Source: Pseudomonas sp. R5-89-07
GTDB lineage: Bacteria; Pseudomonadota; Gammaproteobacteria; Pseudomonadales; Pseudomonadaceae
Direction: 5' to 3'
Length of the DNA stretch: 64,000 bases
Assembly: GCF_003851685.1 (NCBI RefSeq)
Contig: NZ_CP027727.1
Coordinates: 1,674,001 to 1,738,000, forward strand
In this document: piece by piece, positions 56,119 through 64,000 of the stretch
How the letters are laid out: the number at the start of each line of letters is the position of its first letter
How positions within the stretch are numbered: the first letter of the stretch is position 1
Position numbers and translations under genes: made by a program
Notes under the pieces: model-generated
Databases searched by the model: none
The model's input: only the letters and a program-made list of their open reading frames with translations
Told to the model about the DNA's origin: nothing

Positions 56119-59100
56119 TCAAGCAGATTTCGGAAGGAGGCGCTCAAACAGCGCCTCCAGGGTATTGAAGCGTTCTTCGGCGCGTTCCATCGGCACCATG
56201 AACTTGAACAGCGTAGCCCCTTCGAACTTGTAGCGGTTGGGCTGGCCCTGGATCAACTTGATCAGCACCAACGGGTCCACCGGCGTCTGCGCTTCGAACT
56301 CGATACGCCCGCCTTGTGGTCCGGCGTCGACCTTCTTGATACCCAGTTGCTCGGCCTGCAGTTTAAGCAGGGTCAGGCGCACCAGGTTCTTGGTCGGCTC
56401 CGGCAGCAGGCCGAAGCGGTCGATCATTTCCACCTGCAAGTCCTTGAGACCTTCTTCGTCGGTGGCCGACGCGATGCGCTTGTACAGGATCAGCCGCGCG
56501 TGCACATCCGGCAGGTAGTCTTCGGGGATCAATGCCGGCAAGCGCAGGTTGATTTCCGGCCCACCGCCCAGCGGTTGATCGAGGTTCGGCTGTTCGCCCT
56601 TGCGAATGGCTTTCACCGCGCGCTCGAGCATTTCCATGTAGAGGGTGAACCCCACCGCCTGGATCTGTCCGCTCTGGCCGTCGCCGAGCAGTTCGCCGGC
56701 GCCACGGATTTCCAGGTCGTTGGTGGCCAGCACAAAGCCGGCGCCGAGGTCCTGGGTGTTGGCGATGGCTTCCAGGCGTTTTTCCGCATCGGAAGTAATC
56801 TGCTGGCGCGGTGGCGTCAGCAGGTAGGCATAGGCTTGGTGGTGACTGCGCCCGACGCGGCCGCGCAGTTGATGCAGTTGGGCCAGGCCGAACTTGTCGG
56901 CGCGCTCGATGATGATGGTGTTGGCGCTGGGCACGTCGATACCGGTCTCGATGATGGTCGAGGCGATCAGTACGTTGAAGCGCTTGTGGTAGAAGTCGCT
57001 CATCACCTGTTCGAGTTCGCGCTCGCGCATCTGCCCATGGCCGATGGCGATACGCGCTTCCGGCACCAGTTCGGCGAGGTCGGCGGCGCACTTCTCGATG
57101 GTCTTCACGTCGTTGTGCAGGTAATACACCTGGCCACCGCGCAGCAGTTCACGCAGCAGCGCTTCCTTGACCGTGCTTTTGTTCTGCTCCATCACGAAGG
57201 TGCGCACCGACAGGCGGCGTGCCGGCGGCGTGGCGATGATCGACAAGTCGCGCATGCCCGACACCGCCATGTTCAGCGTGCGCGGAATCGGCGTGGCGGT
57301 AAGGGTAAGAATGTCGACTTCGCTGCGCAGGGCCTTGAGCTGTTCTTTCTGACGCACGCCGAAGCGGTGTTCTTCGTCGATGATGACCAGGCCCAGGTTC
57401 TTGATCTTCACGTCGTCCGACAACAGCTTGTGCGTGCCGATCACGATGTCGATCTTGCCTTCGGCCAGGTCGGCGACCGCCGCGTTCACTTCCTTGGCGG
57501 ATTTGAAGCGGCTCATCACTTCCACGGTCACCGGCCAGTCGGCAAAGCGGTCGCGGAAGCTGTTGTAGTGCTGCTGGGCGAGCAGGGTGGTTGGCACCAG
57601 GATCGCCACCTGGCGGCCACCGTGCACCGCAATGAACGCGGCGCGCATCGCTACTTCGGTCTTGCCGAAGCCGACGTCGCCACACACCAGGCGGTCCATC
57701 GGCTTGGGCGCGAGCATGTCGGCACGCACCGCTTCAATGGTGGTTTGCTGGTCGGGAGTCTCTTCGAAGGCGAAGCCGGCGCTGAACGTGGCGTAGTCGG
57801 CTTTCGGGTCGGCGAACGCATAACCTTCGCGCGCCGCACGGCGCGCATAGATGTCGAGCAATTCGGCGGCGACGTCGCGCACCTGTTCGGCGGCCTTGCG
57901 CTTGGCTTTCTGCCAGGTCTCGGAGCCCAGGCGGTGCAGGGGCGCCAATGCGTCATCGCTGCCGGTGTAGCGCGCGATCAGGTGCAGGCTGGCCACCGGC
58001 ACGTAGAGCTTGGCGCCCTCGGCGTATTCCATGGTGAGGAATTCGGCGGCCTGGTTGTCGATTTCCAGGGTCTGCAAGCCGAGATAGCGGCCCACACCGT
58101 GGTCGATGTGCACCACCGGCGCGCCTTCACGCAGCTCTGTGAGGTTCTTGATCACCGCATCGTTGTTGGCGTCGGCGCGTTTTTCGCGACGGCGGCGCTG
58201 CATCACGCGCTGACCGAACAACGGGCTTTCGGCGATCAGCGCCAGGGCCGGGTCGTCCAGTAACAAGCCCTCATCCAATGGCGCGATGGTGATCGCCAGG
58301 CGCTCTTTGCTGTTGACAAAGTCCGGCCAGCTATCGACCGTTTTCGGGCGCAGCTTGAGGCGTTCCAGCAGCTCCAGCAGCACTTCGCGGCGCCCGGCGG
58401 ATTCGGCGGTAAACAGCACGCGGCCAGGGAAGTCGCCAAGAAAATTGGACAGCGCTTCCAGGGGTTGCGTGGCTTTGGCCTGAATCGCCAGGTCCGGCAG
58501 CGTGCTCGCCGGGAAGCGCTCGCGGCCACTGCCGGCGTCCACATCCTGCTGGCTGGCAACCACACGTGGCCAGTTTTTCAGGCGGGCGAAGCAGTCTTCC
58601 ACCGGAAGGAACAATTCGGCGGGCGGCAATAAAGGCCGGGACGGGTCGACGCGGCGCTCTTCATAGCGGTTGCGCACGTCGTTCCAGAAGTTTTCCGCGG
58701 CCTGTTCAATACCCGGCAGCGAGAACACCTGGGTGTCCTGGGGCAGATAATCGAACAGCGTGGAGGTTTCATCGAAGAACAGCGGCAAGTAGTACTCGAT
58801 ACCGGCCGGTGTAATCCCGCTGCTCAGGTCCTGGAAGATCGGGCAGCGGCGGAAGTCCACATCGAAGCGTTCACGAAAGCGTGCCTTGAAGCGTGTAACG
58901 GCATCTTTTTGCAGCGGGAACTCCCGCGCCGGCAACAGCTTGATCGAGTCGACCTTGTCGATGGAGCGCTGGTTTTCCGGATCGAAGGTGCGCAGGGTCT
59001 CGATTTCGTCATCGAACAGGTCGATGCGATACGGCAGTTTGCTGCCCATCGGGAACAGGTCGATCAACGCACCGCGTACGGTGAACTCGCCGTGTTCGTA

Positions 59101-59568
59101 CACCGTGTCGACATAGCGATAGCCGGTGGCTTCCAGGCGCGTGCGCATCTGCTCCACGTCGAGTTTCTGGCCGACATCCAGCACCAGGCTGCTGCCGAGC
59201 AGGAACTTGGTCGGCGCCAGGCGATGCAGGGCCGTGGTGATCGGCACCACCAGCACGCCGTGGGCCAGTTCCGGCAAACGGTACAGGCTGGCGATGCGCT
59301 GGGAAATGATGTCCTGGTGCGGCGAAAACAGGTCGTAGGGCAGGGTTTCCCAGTCGGGAAAGTGCAGCACCGGCAAATCCGGGGCGAAGAAGCTCAGCTC
59401 CTGCTCCAGCCGTTCGGCGCTTTGGCTGTCGGCTGTGAGCAGCAGGGTAAAGCGCTTGGCTGCGCTGGCAGCCTCGGCAATGGCCAGGCTCAGGGCGGCA
59501 CCGGGCAGGTTGCCCCAGTGCTGTTTACCTGCCGCGGCAGGGAGTAGCGGTAGACGCAGAACGGGCAC
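56119..59568 (-). CDS. mfd: Transcription-repair coupling factor Mfd
   Basis: 1149 residues, the normal Mfd length. The start is a GTG at 59568 (MPVLRLPLLPAA), the family N-terminus. The UvrB-homology region is in the first 350 residues; the RNA polymerase interaction domain follows near residue 470. The translocase has Walker A GDVGFGKTEVAMRAAF (about 627) and DEEH in IIDEEHRFGVRQKE (about 730), ending with the TRG and D7 parts. It removes stalled RNA polymerase and recruits UvrA. It is co-transcribed with csiV and divergent from gap. Confidence 0.97.
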   Translation of the reverse strand: MPVLRLPLLPAAAGKQHWGNLPGAALSLAIAEAASAAKRFTLLLTADSQSAERLEQELSFFAPDLPVLHFPDWETLPYDLFSPHQDIISQRIASLYRLPELAHGVLVVPITTALHRLAPTKFLLGSSLVLDVGQKLDVEQMRTRLEATGYRYVDTVYEHGEFTVRGALIDLFPMGSKLPYRIDLFDDEIETLRTFDPENQRSIDKVDSIKLLPAREFPLQKDAVTRFKARFRERFDVDFRRCPIFQDLSSGITPAGIEYYLPLFFDETSTLFDYLPQDTQVFSLPGIEQAAENFWNDVRNRYEERRVDPSRPLLPPAELFLPVEDCFARLKNWPRVVASQQDVDAGSGRERFPASTLPDLAIQAKATQPLEALSNFLGDFPGRVLFTAESAGRREVLLELLERLKLRPKTVDSWPDFVNSKERLAITIAPLDEGLLLDDPALALIAESPLFGQRVMQRRRREKRADANNDAVIKNLTELREGAPVVHIDHGVGRYLGLQTLEIDNQAAEFLTMEYAEGAKLYVPVASLHLIARYTGSDDALAPLHRLGSETWQKAKRKAAEQVRDVAAELLDIYARRAAREGYAFADPKADYATFSAGFAFEETPDQQTTIEAVRADMLAPKPMDRLVCGDVGFGKTEVAMRAAFIAVHGGRQVAILVPTTLLAQQHYNSFRDRFADWPVTVEVMSRFKSAKEVNAAVADLAEGKIDIVIGTHKLLSDDVKIKNLGLVIIDEEHRFGVRQKEQLKALRSEVDILTLTATPIPRTLNMAVSGMRDLSIIATPPARRLSVRTFVMEQNKSTVKEALLRELLRGGQVYYLHNDVKTIEKCAADLAELVPEARIAIGHGQMRERELEQVMSDFYHKRFNVLIASTIIETGIDVPSANTIIIERADKFGLAQLHQLRGRVGRSHHQAYAYLLTPPRQQITSDAEKRLEAIANTQDLGAGFVLATNDLEIRGAGELLGDGQSGQIQAVGFTLYMEMLERAVKAIRKGEQPNLDQPLGGGPEINLRLPALIPEDYLPDVHARLILYKRIASATDEEGLKDLQVEMIDRFGLLPEPTKNLVRLTLLKLQAEQLGIKKVDAGPQGGRIEFEAQTPVDPLVLIKLIQGQPNRYKFEGATLFKFMVPMERAEERFNTLEALFERLLPKSA

Positions 59569-59923
59569 GGAAGGTTGAGCTCCAAGCGTTGCGACAAAGT
59601 CGGTAATTGTAACGGCCAGAGGTGCCGCCTGTCAGTTGCTGACTGTGCCTATTACGGTTTGTAGGAAATGTAGTGGCTAAGACAAACAATCGTCGGTTTT
59701 GACTCAATATGTAGTGCCAAAACGCGCGAATGTTTAGGAGGGTTACGGACAAGTTAGCCGCTTCGCCAAACTAGTGGCCTTCTGGAACCCGCGTGTTTCC
59801 TGGGCTGTAGCGCGGTGGTATTTTTTTGCAAGGGCTTTTTGTTGCCTGTCGCGCATTGCTCAACCGGCACTCGGGCGACATAATGTAGCCCCTTTTTTCT
59901 GCCCCTACATGTGGAAGGTTCCC
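59569..59923. other. Intergenic region between mfd and gap
   Basis: 355 bases without a gene. It holds divergent promoter sequence, lower GC than flanking genes, the gap promoter at 59856-59884 and a T-run (TTTTTTTGC near 59820). No REP or operator is evident. Confidence 0.7.
59856..59884 (+). promoter_or_regulatory. gap promoter (sigma-70 like)
   Basis: -35 TTGCTC at 59856-59861 and -10 CATAAT at 59879-59884 with 17 bases between, 40 bases upstream of the GTG start. Confidence 0.6.
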
Positions 59924-61372
59924 GTGACTCAGAAGCCCGACCAGTGTCTTGGTGAATGGATCGACCGTGAAGCACTCGCAGAAGCGATGATTCCGCTTAT
60001 CGGCCAGCTGTACCGCAATAACAATGTGGTGAGCTCGATCTATGGCCGCAGCCTGATCAACCAGTCCGTCATCGCGATTCTCAAGGCTCACCGCTTTGCG
60101 CGCCATCGCTCTGCCGACGACAGCGAACTCTCCGTCCACGAAACATTCCCACTGCTCAAAGCCATGAGCGAGCTCAAGCTCGGCGCGGCTTCGGTAGACC
60201 TGGGCAAGTTGGCGTACAAATTCCGCAAAGAAGGCGCTGGCCGCAGCGCCGAGCAGTTCGTGCGTGAAGAAATGGCCGATGTGGTCGGCCAGCAAAACGC
60301 CGCTGCCCGCAAAGGCACCGACGTGGTGCTGTACGGCTTCGGTCGTATCGGCCGTCTGCTGGCACGCATCCTGATCGAAAAAACCGGTGGCGGCGACGGC
60401 CTGCGCCTGCGGGCCATCGTGGTGCGCAAAGGCGCCGACAACGACCTGACCAAGCGTGCCAGCCTGCTGCGTCGTGACTCGGTACACGGTCCGTTCAACG
60501 GCACCATCGTCATCGACGAAGAAAACAACACCATCACCGCCAACGGTAACCTGATCCAGGTGATCTACGCGAAGAACCCGTCCGAGGTGGATTACACCCA
60601 GTACGGCATCAAGGACGCCCTGCTGGTTGACAACACCGGCGTATGGCGTGATGCCGAGGGCCTGGGCCAGCACCTGGCCTGCCCGGGTGTGGACCGTGTC
60701 GTGCTGACCGCGCCTGGCAAGGGCAAGCTCAAGAACATCGTGCATGGTATCAACCACGCCGAAATCACCGCTGACGACAAGATCGTGTCCGCTGCTTCCT
60801 GCACCACCAACGCCATCGTGCCGGTGCTCAAAGCCGTGAATGACAAGTTCGGTATCGTCAATGGCCACGTCGAAACCGTTCACTCGTACACCAACGACCA
60901 GAACCTGATCGACAACTTCCACAAGGGCGACCGCCGTGGTCGCAGCGCCGCGCTGAACATGGTGATCACCGAGACCGGTGCCGCCACTGCTGCCGCCAAG
61001 GCCCTGCCTGAGCTGGCCGGCAAGCTGACCGGTAACGCGATCCGTGTGCCGACGCCAAACGTGTCGATGGCCATTCTCAACCTGAACCTTGAGAAAGCCG
61101 CCACCCGTGAAGAGATGAACGAGTACCTGCGCTACATGGCGCTGCACTCCGATCTGCACAAGCAGATCGACTTCGTCAACTCGCAGGAAGTGGTGTCCAC
61201 CGACTTCGTCGGCTCGCGCCACGCCGGTGTGGTGGACGCCGAAGCGACCATCAGCCAGGACAACCGCGTTGTGCTGTACGTGTGGTACGACAACGAGTTC
61301 GGCTACAGCTGCCAGGTGGTTCGCGTGATGGAAGACATGGCTGGGGTCAACCCGCCGGCGTTTCCGCGCTAA
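59924..61372 (+). CDS. gap: Glyceraldehyde-3-phosphate dehydrogenase, long form
   Basis: 482 residues from the GTG at 59924, with GGAAGG upstream. The ordinary GAPDH part starts near residue 134 (VVLYGFGRIGRLLARIL) and has the catalytic Cys293 in SAASCTTNAIVP and the WYDNEFGYSCQVV end. About 130 residues precede it, helical and charged (GEWIDREALAEAMIP to AVGQQNAAARKG region), longer than canonical 330-residue enzymes. A Pseudomonas gene of this type beside mfd is known to me from other genomes. It uses NAD(P) in central carbon flow; the extension has no known role. Confidence 0.92.
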   Translation: MTQKPDQCLGEWIDREALAEAMIPLIGQLYRNNNVVSSIYGRSLINQSVIAILKAHRFARHRSADDSELSVHETFPLLKAMSELKLGAASVDLGKLAYKFRKEGAGRSAEQFVREEMADVVGQQNAAARKGTDVVLYGFGRIGRLLARILIEKTGGGDGLRLRAIVVRKGADNDLTKRASLLRRDSVHGPFNGTIVIDEENNTITANGNLIQVIYAKNPSEVDYTQYGIKDALLVDNTGVWRDAEGLGQHLACPGVDRVVLTAPGKGKLKNIVHGINHAEITADDKIVSAASCTTNAIVPVLKAVNDKFGIVNGHVETVHSYTNDQNLIDNFHKGDRRGRSAALNMVITETGAATAAAKALPELAGKLTGNAIRVPTPNVSMAILNLNLEKAATREEMNEYLRYMALHSDLHKQIDFVNSQEVVSTDFVGSRHAGVVDAEATISQDNRVVLYVWYDNEFGYSCQVVRVMEDMAGVNPPAFPR

Positions 61373-61387
61373 GCATCAGCGGTAAAT

Positions 61388-61417
61388 GAAAAAGCCCCGA
61401 CTGGTTCGGGGCTTTTT
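61388..61417 (+). terminator. Rho-independent terminator of gap
   Basis: AAAAAGCCCCGA pairs with TCGGGGCTTTTT around CTGGT and ends in a T-run, 17 bases past the gap stop. Confidence 0.93.
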
Positions 61418-61451
61418 TATGCTTGGGGTTTGTGCTGTGGCTGAAGGCCCT

Positions 61452-61524
61452 ATCGGGGGCAAGCCCCCTCCCACAGTTTGATGTGTGAACACAGTCAAAA
61501 TGTGGGAGGGGGCTTGCCCCCGAT
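61452..61524. repeat. REP doublet, opposite orientation
   Basis: A right-hand type arm comes first (61452-61475), then the left-hand type arm (61501-61524), 73 bp, in the convergent gap of gap and the chalcone-isomerase-like gene. Confidence 0.93.
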
Positions 61525-61542
61525 GAGGGTGGTGCAGTCGAC

Positions 61543-62076
61543 TCAATTCAGCAGCTTGCCACGCAACTCATCCGACAACCCCTTGGGCGCCAGCCAGATA
61601 CCCAGGTAGGCCCTGGCGAGCTCATCATCCCGACTGGTGAACACCACCTGCCCATTGATCTCCAGAGTCAAACCACGGCCCGGCCGAAAATCCAGGGCAT
61701 AGCGATCGCCGCTGCGGATATTGCGAAAGCTGGCGTGCAACTGATCCAACTGCGGCCTCAACTCGGCGCCGGCCTGCTGGCGCTCCAGGGTGGTATTGGC
61801 CGCCTTGATCACGTCATTACGGTCGATGTCACGAAAGTAATACAGCTCCAGTCGCAGCGGCTGTCGCTTGTCCCAGGCCTGCTTCGCAGGAGTGGCGGCT
61901 GGCGCATACAGCGCAGCGGCGTACACATCCGCCCAAAGATAAGTGAGCACCGCCTGGTTTTTCACGGTCAGTTCCTGAGACTGCCTGGCGAAGTTGGCCT
62001 GCTTGAGTCGGTCCGCATCGCTGGCCTGAGCGGTGATCGACAGCAACAGCATCAAACAGATAAAGAGTTGTCGCAT
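61543..62076 (-). CDS. Chalcone isomerase-like periplasmic protein
   Basis: 177 residues with a signal peptide (QLFICLMLLLSITAQA), then a chalcone-isomerase-like fold: LTVKNQAVLTYLWADVYAAAL, PLRLELYYFRDIDRNDVIKA and RNIRSGDRYALDFRPGRG, ending AYLGIWLAPKGLS. Bacterial members are not flavonoid enzymes; the role is unknown. It is divergent from sthA. Confidence 0.85.
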   Translation of the reverse strand: MRQLFICLMLLLSITAQASDADRLKQANFARQSQELTVKNQAVLTYLWADVYAAALYAPAATPAKQAWDKRQPLRLELYYFRDIDRNDVIKAANTTLERQQAGAELRPQLDQLHASFRNIRSGDRYALDFRPGRGLTLEINGQVVFTSRDDELARAYLGIWLAPKGLSDELRGKLLN

Positions 62077-62291
62077 AATGGCTCATCCTGAAATCGGCGC
62101 TGATTTGCGTGCTGTTAGTATGGCAAGGCTGGCCTATGACGCGACCAAGGGTTAATGTGCGCGGCGTTGAGCCTTATATAGACTGTGCCCCGGTTCACAC
62201 ACTTGAGCCAAATTGTCCTTCATGCCCGCTGGCCGCGGCATGATTTAGCCTGGCGTCCAACCGTACGCCTGGCCTGTTCTGAGGAGTACGC

Positions 62292-63686
62292 ATGGCTGTC
62301 TACAACTACGACGTGGTGGTACTGGGTTCCGGCCCGGCTGGAGAAGGTGCGGCGATGAACGCTGCAAAGGCAGGGCGCAAGGTGGCGATGGTCGATAGCC
62401 GTCGCCAGGTCGGCGGTAACTGCACCCACCTGGGTACCATCCCGTCCAAGGCGTTGCGTCACTCCGTGCGCCAGATCATGCAATTCAACACCAACCCGAT
62501 GTTCCGGGCCATTGGCGAGCCGCGCTGGTTCTCGTTCCCGGACGTGCTGAAGAGCGCTGAAAAGGTCATCTCCAAGCAAGTCGCGTCGCGCACCGGCTAC
62601 TACGCCCGTAACCGCGTTGACCTGTTCTTCGGCACCGGCAGCTTCGCCGACGAGCAAACCGTCGAAGTGGTCTGCGCCAACGGCGTGGTCGAGAAGCTGG
62701 TGGCCAAGCACATCATCATCGCCACCGGTTCGCGCCCGTATCGCCCGGCGGATATCGATTTCCACCACCCGCGCATCTACGATAGCGACACCATCCTCAG
62801 CCTGGGCCACACCCCGCGCAAACTGATCATCTACGGCGCCGGCGTGATCGGCTGCGAATACGCCTCGATTTTCAGCGGCCTGGGTGTACTGGTGGAACTG
62901 GTGGACAACCGCGACCAGTTGCTGAGCTTCCTCGACTCGGAAATCTCCCAGGCGTTGAGCTACCACTTCAGCAACAACAACATCACCGTGCGCCACAACG
63001 AAGAGTATGAGCGCGTCGAAGGCCTGGACAACGGCGTGATCCTGCACCTCAAGTCCGGCAAGAAGATCAAGGCCGACGCCTTGCTCTGGTGCAACGGGCG
63101 TACCGGCAACACCGACAAGCTGGGCATGGAAAACATCGGGGTCAAGGTCAACAGCCGTGGCCAGATCGAGGTGGACGAGAATTACCGCACCTGCGTGCCG
63201 AACATCTACGGCGCCGGTGACGTGATCGGCTGGCCAAGCCTGGCCAGCGCCGCCCATGACCAGGGCCGTTCGGCCGCCGGCAGCATTGTCGACAACGGCA
63301 GCTGGCGCTACGTGAACGACGTGCCGACCGGGATCTACACCATTCCCGAGATCAGCTCGATCGGCAAGAACGAGCACGAACTGACCAAGGCCAAGGTGCC
63401 TTACGAAGTGGGCAAGGCGTTCTTCAAGAGCATGGCGCGTGCGCAGATCGCCGGTGAGCCGCAAGGCATGCTGAAGATCCTGTTCCACCGCGAAACCCTG
63501 GAAGTGCTCGGTGTGCACTGCTTCGGCTACCAGGCCTCGGAGATCGTGCACATTGGCCAGGCGATCATGAACCAGCCGGGTGAGCAAAATACCCTGAAGT
63601 ATTTCGTGAACACCACGTTCAACTACCCGACCATGGCTGAAGCCTATCGGGTAGCGGCCTACGACGGCCTCAACCGGCTTTTTTGA
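62292..63686 (+). CDS. sthA: Soluble pyridine nucleotide transhydrogenase
   Basis: 464 residues, full Sth length, with GAGGAG upstream of the ATG. FAD-binding [13 protein letters not shown] opens the protein and a central NAD domain has [14 protein letters not shown]. The redox region reads [16 protein letters not shown], so only the first cysteine (Cys44) of the usual CxxxxC pair is present and Thr49 stands at the second, as is known for Sth. It transfers hydride between NADPH and NAD in the cytoplasm. It is a single gene divergent from the chalcone-isomerase-like gene. Confidence 0.95.
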   Translation: MAVYNYDVVVLGSGPAGEGAAMNAAKAGRKVAMVDSRRQVGGNCTHLGTIPSKALRHSVRQIMQFNTNPMFRAIGEPRWFSFPDVLKSAEKVISKQVASRTGYYARNRVDLFFGTGSFADEQTVEVVCANGVVEKLVAKHIIIATGSRPYRPADIDFHHPRIYDSDTILSLGHTPRKLIIYGAGVIGCEYASIFSGLGVLVELVDNRDQLLSFLDSEISQALSYHFSNNNITVRHNEEYERVEGLDNGVILHLKSGKKIKADALLWCNGRTGNTDKLGMENIGVKVNSRGQIEVDENYRTCVPNIYGAGDVIGWPSLASAAHDQGRSAAGSIVDNGSWRYVNDVPTGIYTIPEISSIGKNEHELTKAKVPYEVGKAFFKSMARAQIAGEPQGMLKILFHRETLEVLGVHCFGYQASEIVHIGQAIMNQPGEQNTLKYFVNTTFNYPTMAEAYRVAAYDGLNRLF

Positions 63687-63728
63687 GCGGCTCCGGCCGG
63701 TGGCCTGAGCCGGCCGGGGAGACCGATT

Positions 63729-64000
63729 TCAGTAATTCCCGAGGGTGGCAGTGGCCAAACCGGGAAAGTCTGTAATCAGGCTATCTACGCCGAAGTCGGC
63801 GAGCCTGCGCATCAGCGCAGGTTCGTTGACCGTCCACACCGACACGTGCAGGCCCTGGCGCTGGGCTTTCTCCAGACGCTCAGGGGTGCACAGCGTCCAG
63901 TTCAAGGCCAGGAACTCACAACCGTAGTTCTGCGCGACCTTCAACGGGTCGAGCCAGGCGTACTCGGCCACCAGCCCGCGTGACAGGTCTGGCGTGAGGT
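63729..64000 (-). CDS. Glycerophosphodiester phosphodiesterase, C-terminal part (5' end outside window)
   Basis: About 90 residues, open to the window edge. The C-terminal half of a GDPD TIM barrel is seen: LNWTLCTPERLEKAQRQGLHVSVWTVNEPALMRRL with the typical VxxWTVN strand and then FGVDSLITDFPGL, the end motif of GDPD enzymes. Those hydrolyse glycerophosphodiesters to glycerol-3-phosphate. The N-terminal catalytic His residues lie outside the window, so activity cannot be judged. It converges with sthA. Confidence 0.88.
   Translation of the reverse strand, partial: LTPDLSRGLVAEYAWLDPLKVAQNYGCEFLALNWTLCTPERLEKAQRQGLHVSVWTVNEPALMRRLADFGVDSLITDFPGLATATLGNY

Noticed and set aside
59569..59923. 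A HexR site upstream of gap (TTGTAGG...ACAA-like pieces near 59660)
   Set aside because: The two halves are 19 bases apart and do not fit the expected 7-8 base spacing. The known HexR target is another gap gene.
62417..62440. Missing second cysteine in sthA as damage
   Set aside because: Thr at that place is normal for the soluble transhydrogenase family, so it is not a defect.

Overview
The window is ordinary, gene-dense, GC-rich chromosome from a Pseudomonas, most likely of the P. fluorescens group. Three things point there: the protein families (PsrA, LexA, FadBA, Sth, LpxO, PxpABC), the gene order fadB-fadA-topA-sulA-lexA-psrA-nagZ...mfd-gap...sthA, which from memory matches P. aeruginosa, and the many REP doublets with GGGGGCTTGCCCCC or GCGAGCTTGCTCGC cores in intergenic gaps. 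I see no prophage, insertion sequence, CRISPR array, rRNA or tRNA gene.

Layout. 1-8.5 kb: a LysR tail, a PheC-like periplasmic protein, a methyltransferase, rnd-ycgL, a 2-hydroxyacid dehydrogenase, a nitroreductase, ycgN with a secreted peptidase-like protein, and small RNA and nuclease genes. 8.4-14 kb: a spermidine-synthase-like protein, a cyclic-nucleotide-binding protein, oligopeptidase B, a glutamine amidotransferase and membrane proteins. 14-17.5 kb: a LysR regulator divergent from pxpA-pxpB-pxpC (5-oxoprolinase). 17.6-23 kb: a VWA-MoxR pair, a DUF748 protein, cysK and lpxO. 23-35 kb: acnA, rlmM, tusA, a MATE pump, pdxB, an ABC exporter and slt. 35-48 kb: uup, a universal stress protein, the fadBA beta-oxidation operon, topA, the lexA-sulA SOS operon and psrA. 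48-64 kb: nagZ, two convergent SNF2/SWIM helicase paralogues, mfd-csiV, a long-form gap, sthA and the end of a glycerophosphodiesterase gene.

Regulation visible in the DNA. lexA has two perfect CTG-N10-CAG boxes over its promoter. psrA has two PsrA-type boxes sharing one base (27 bp) on its -10. The fadB leader carries a module of the same 27-bp geometry with weaker half-sites, which joins the fatty-acid sensor PsrA to its expected target within one window. A Crc/Hfq-type A-rich motif precedes the pxpA ribosome binding site.

The least ordinary items are the convergent SNF2/SWIM pair, a secreted M1/M61-like protein that seems to have lost zinc ligands, the near-constant 88-90 bp length of the REP doublets with two collapsed forms, and the shared double-box operator. 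I do not see a clear new multi-gene defence or metabolic system here.
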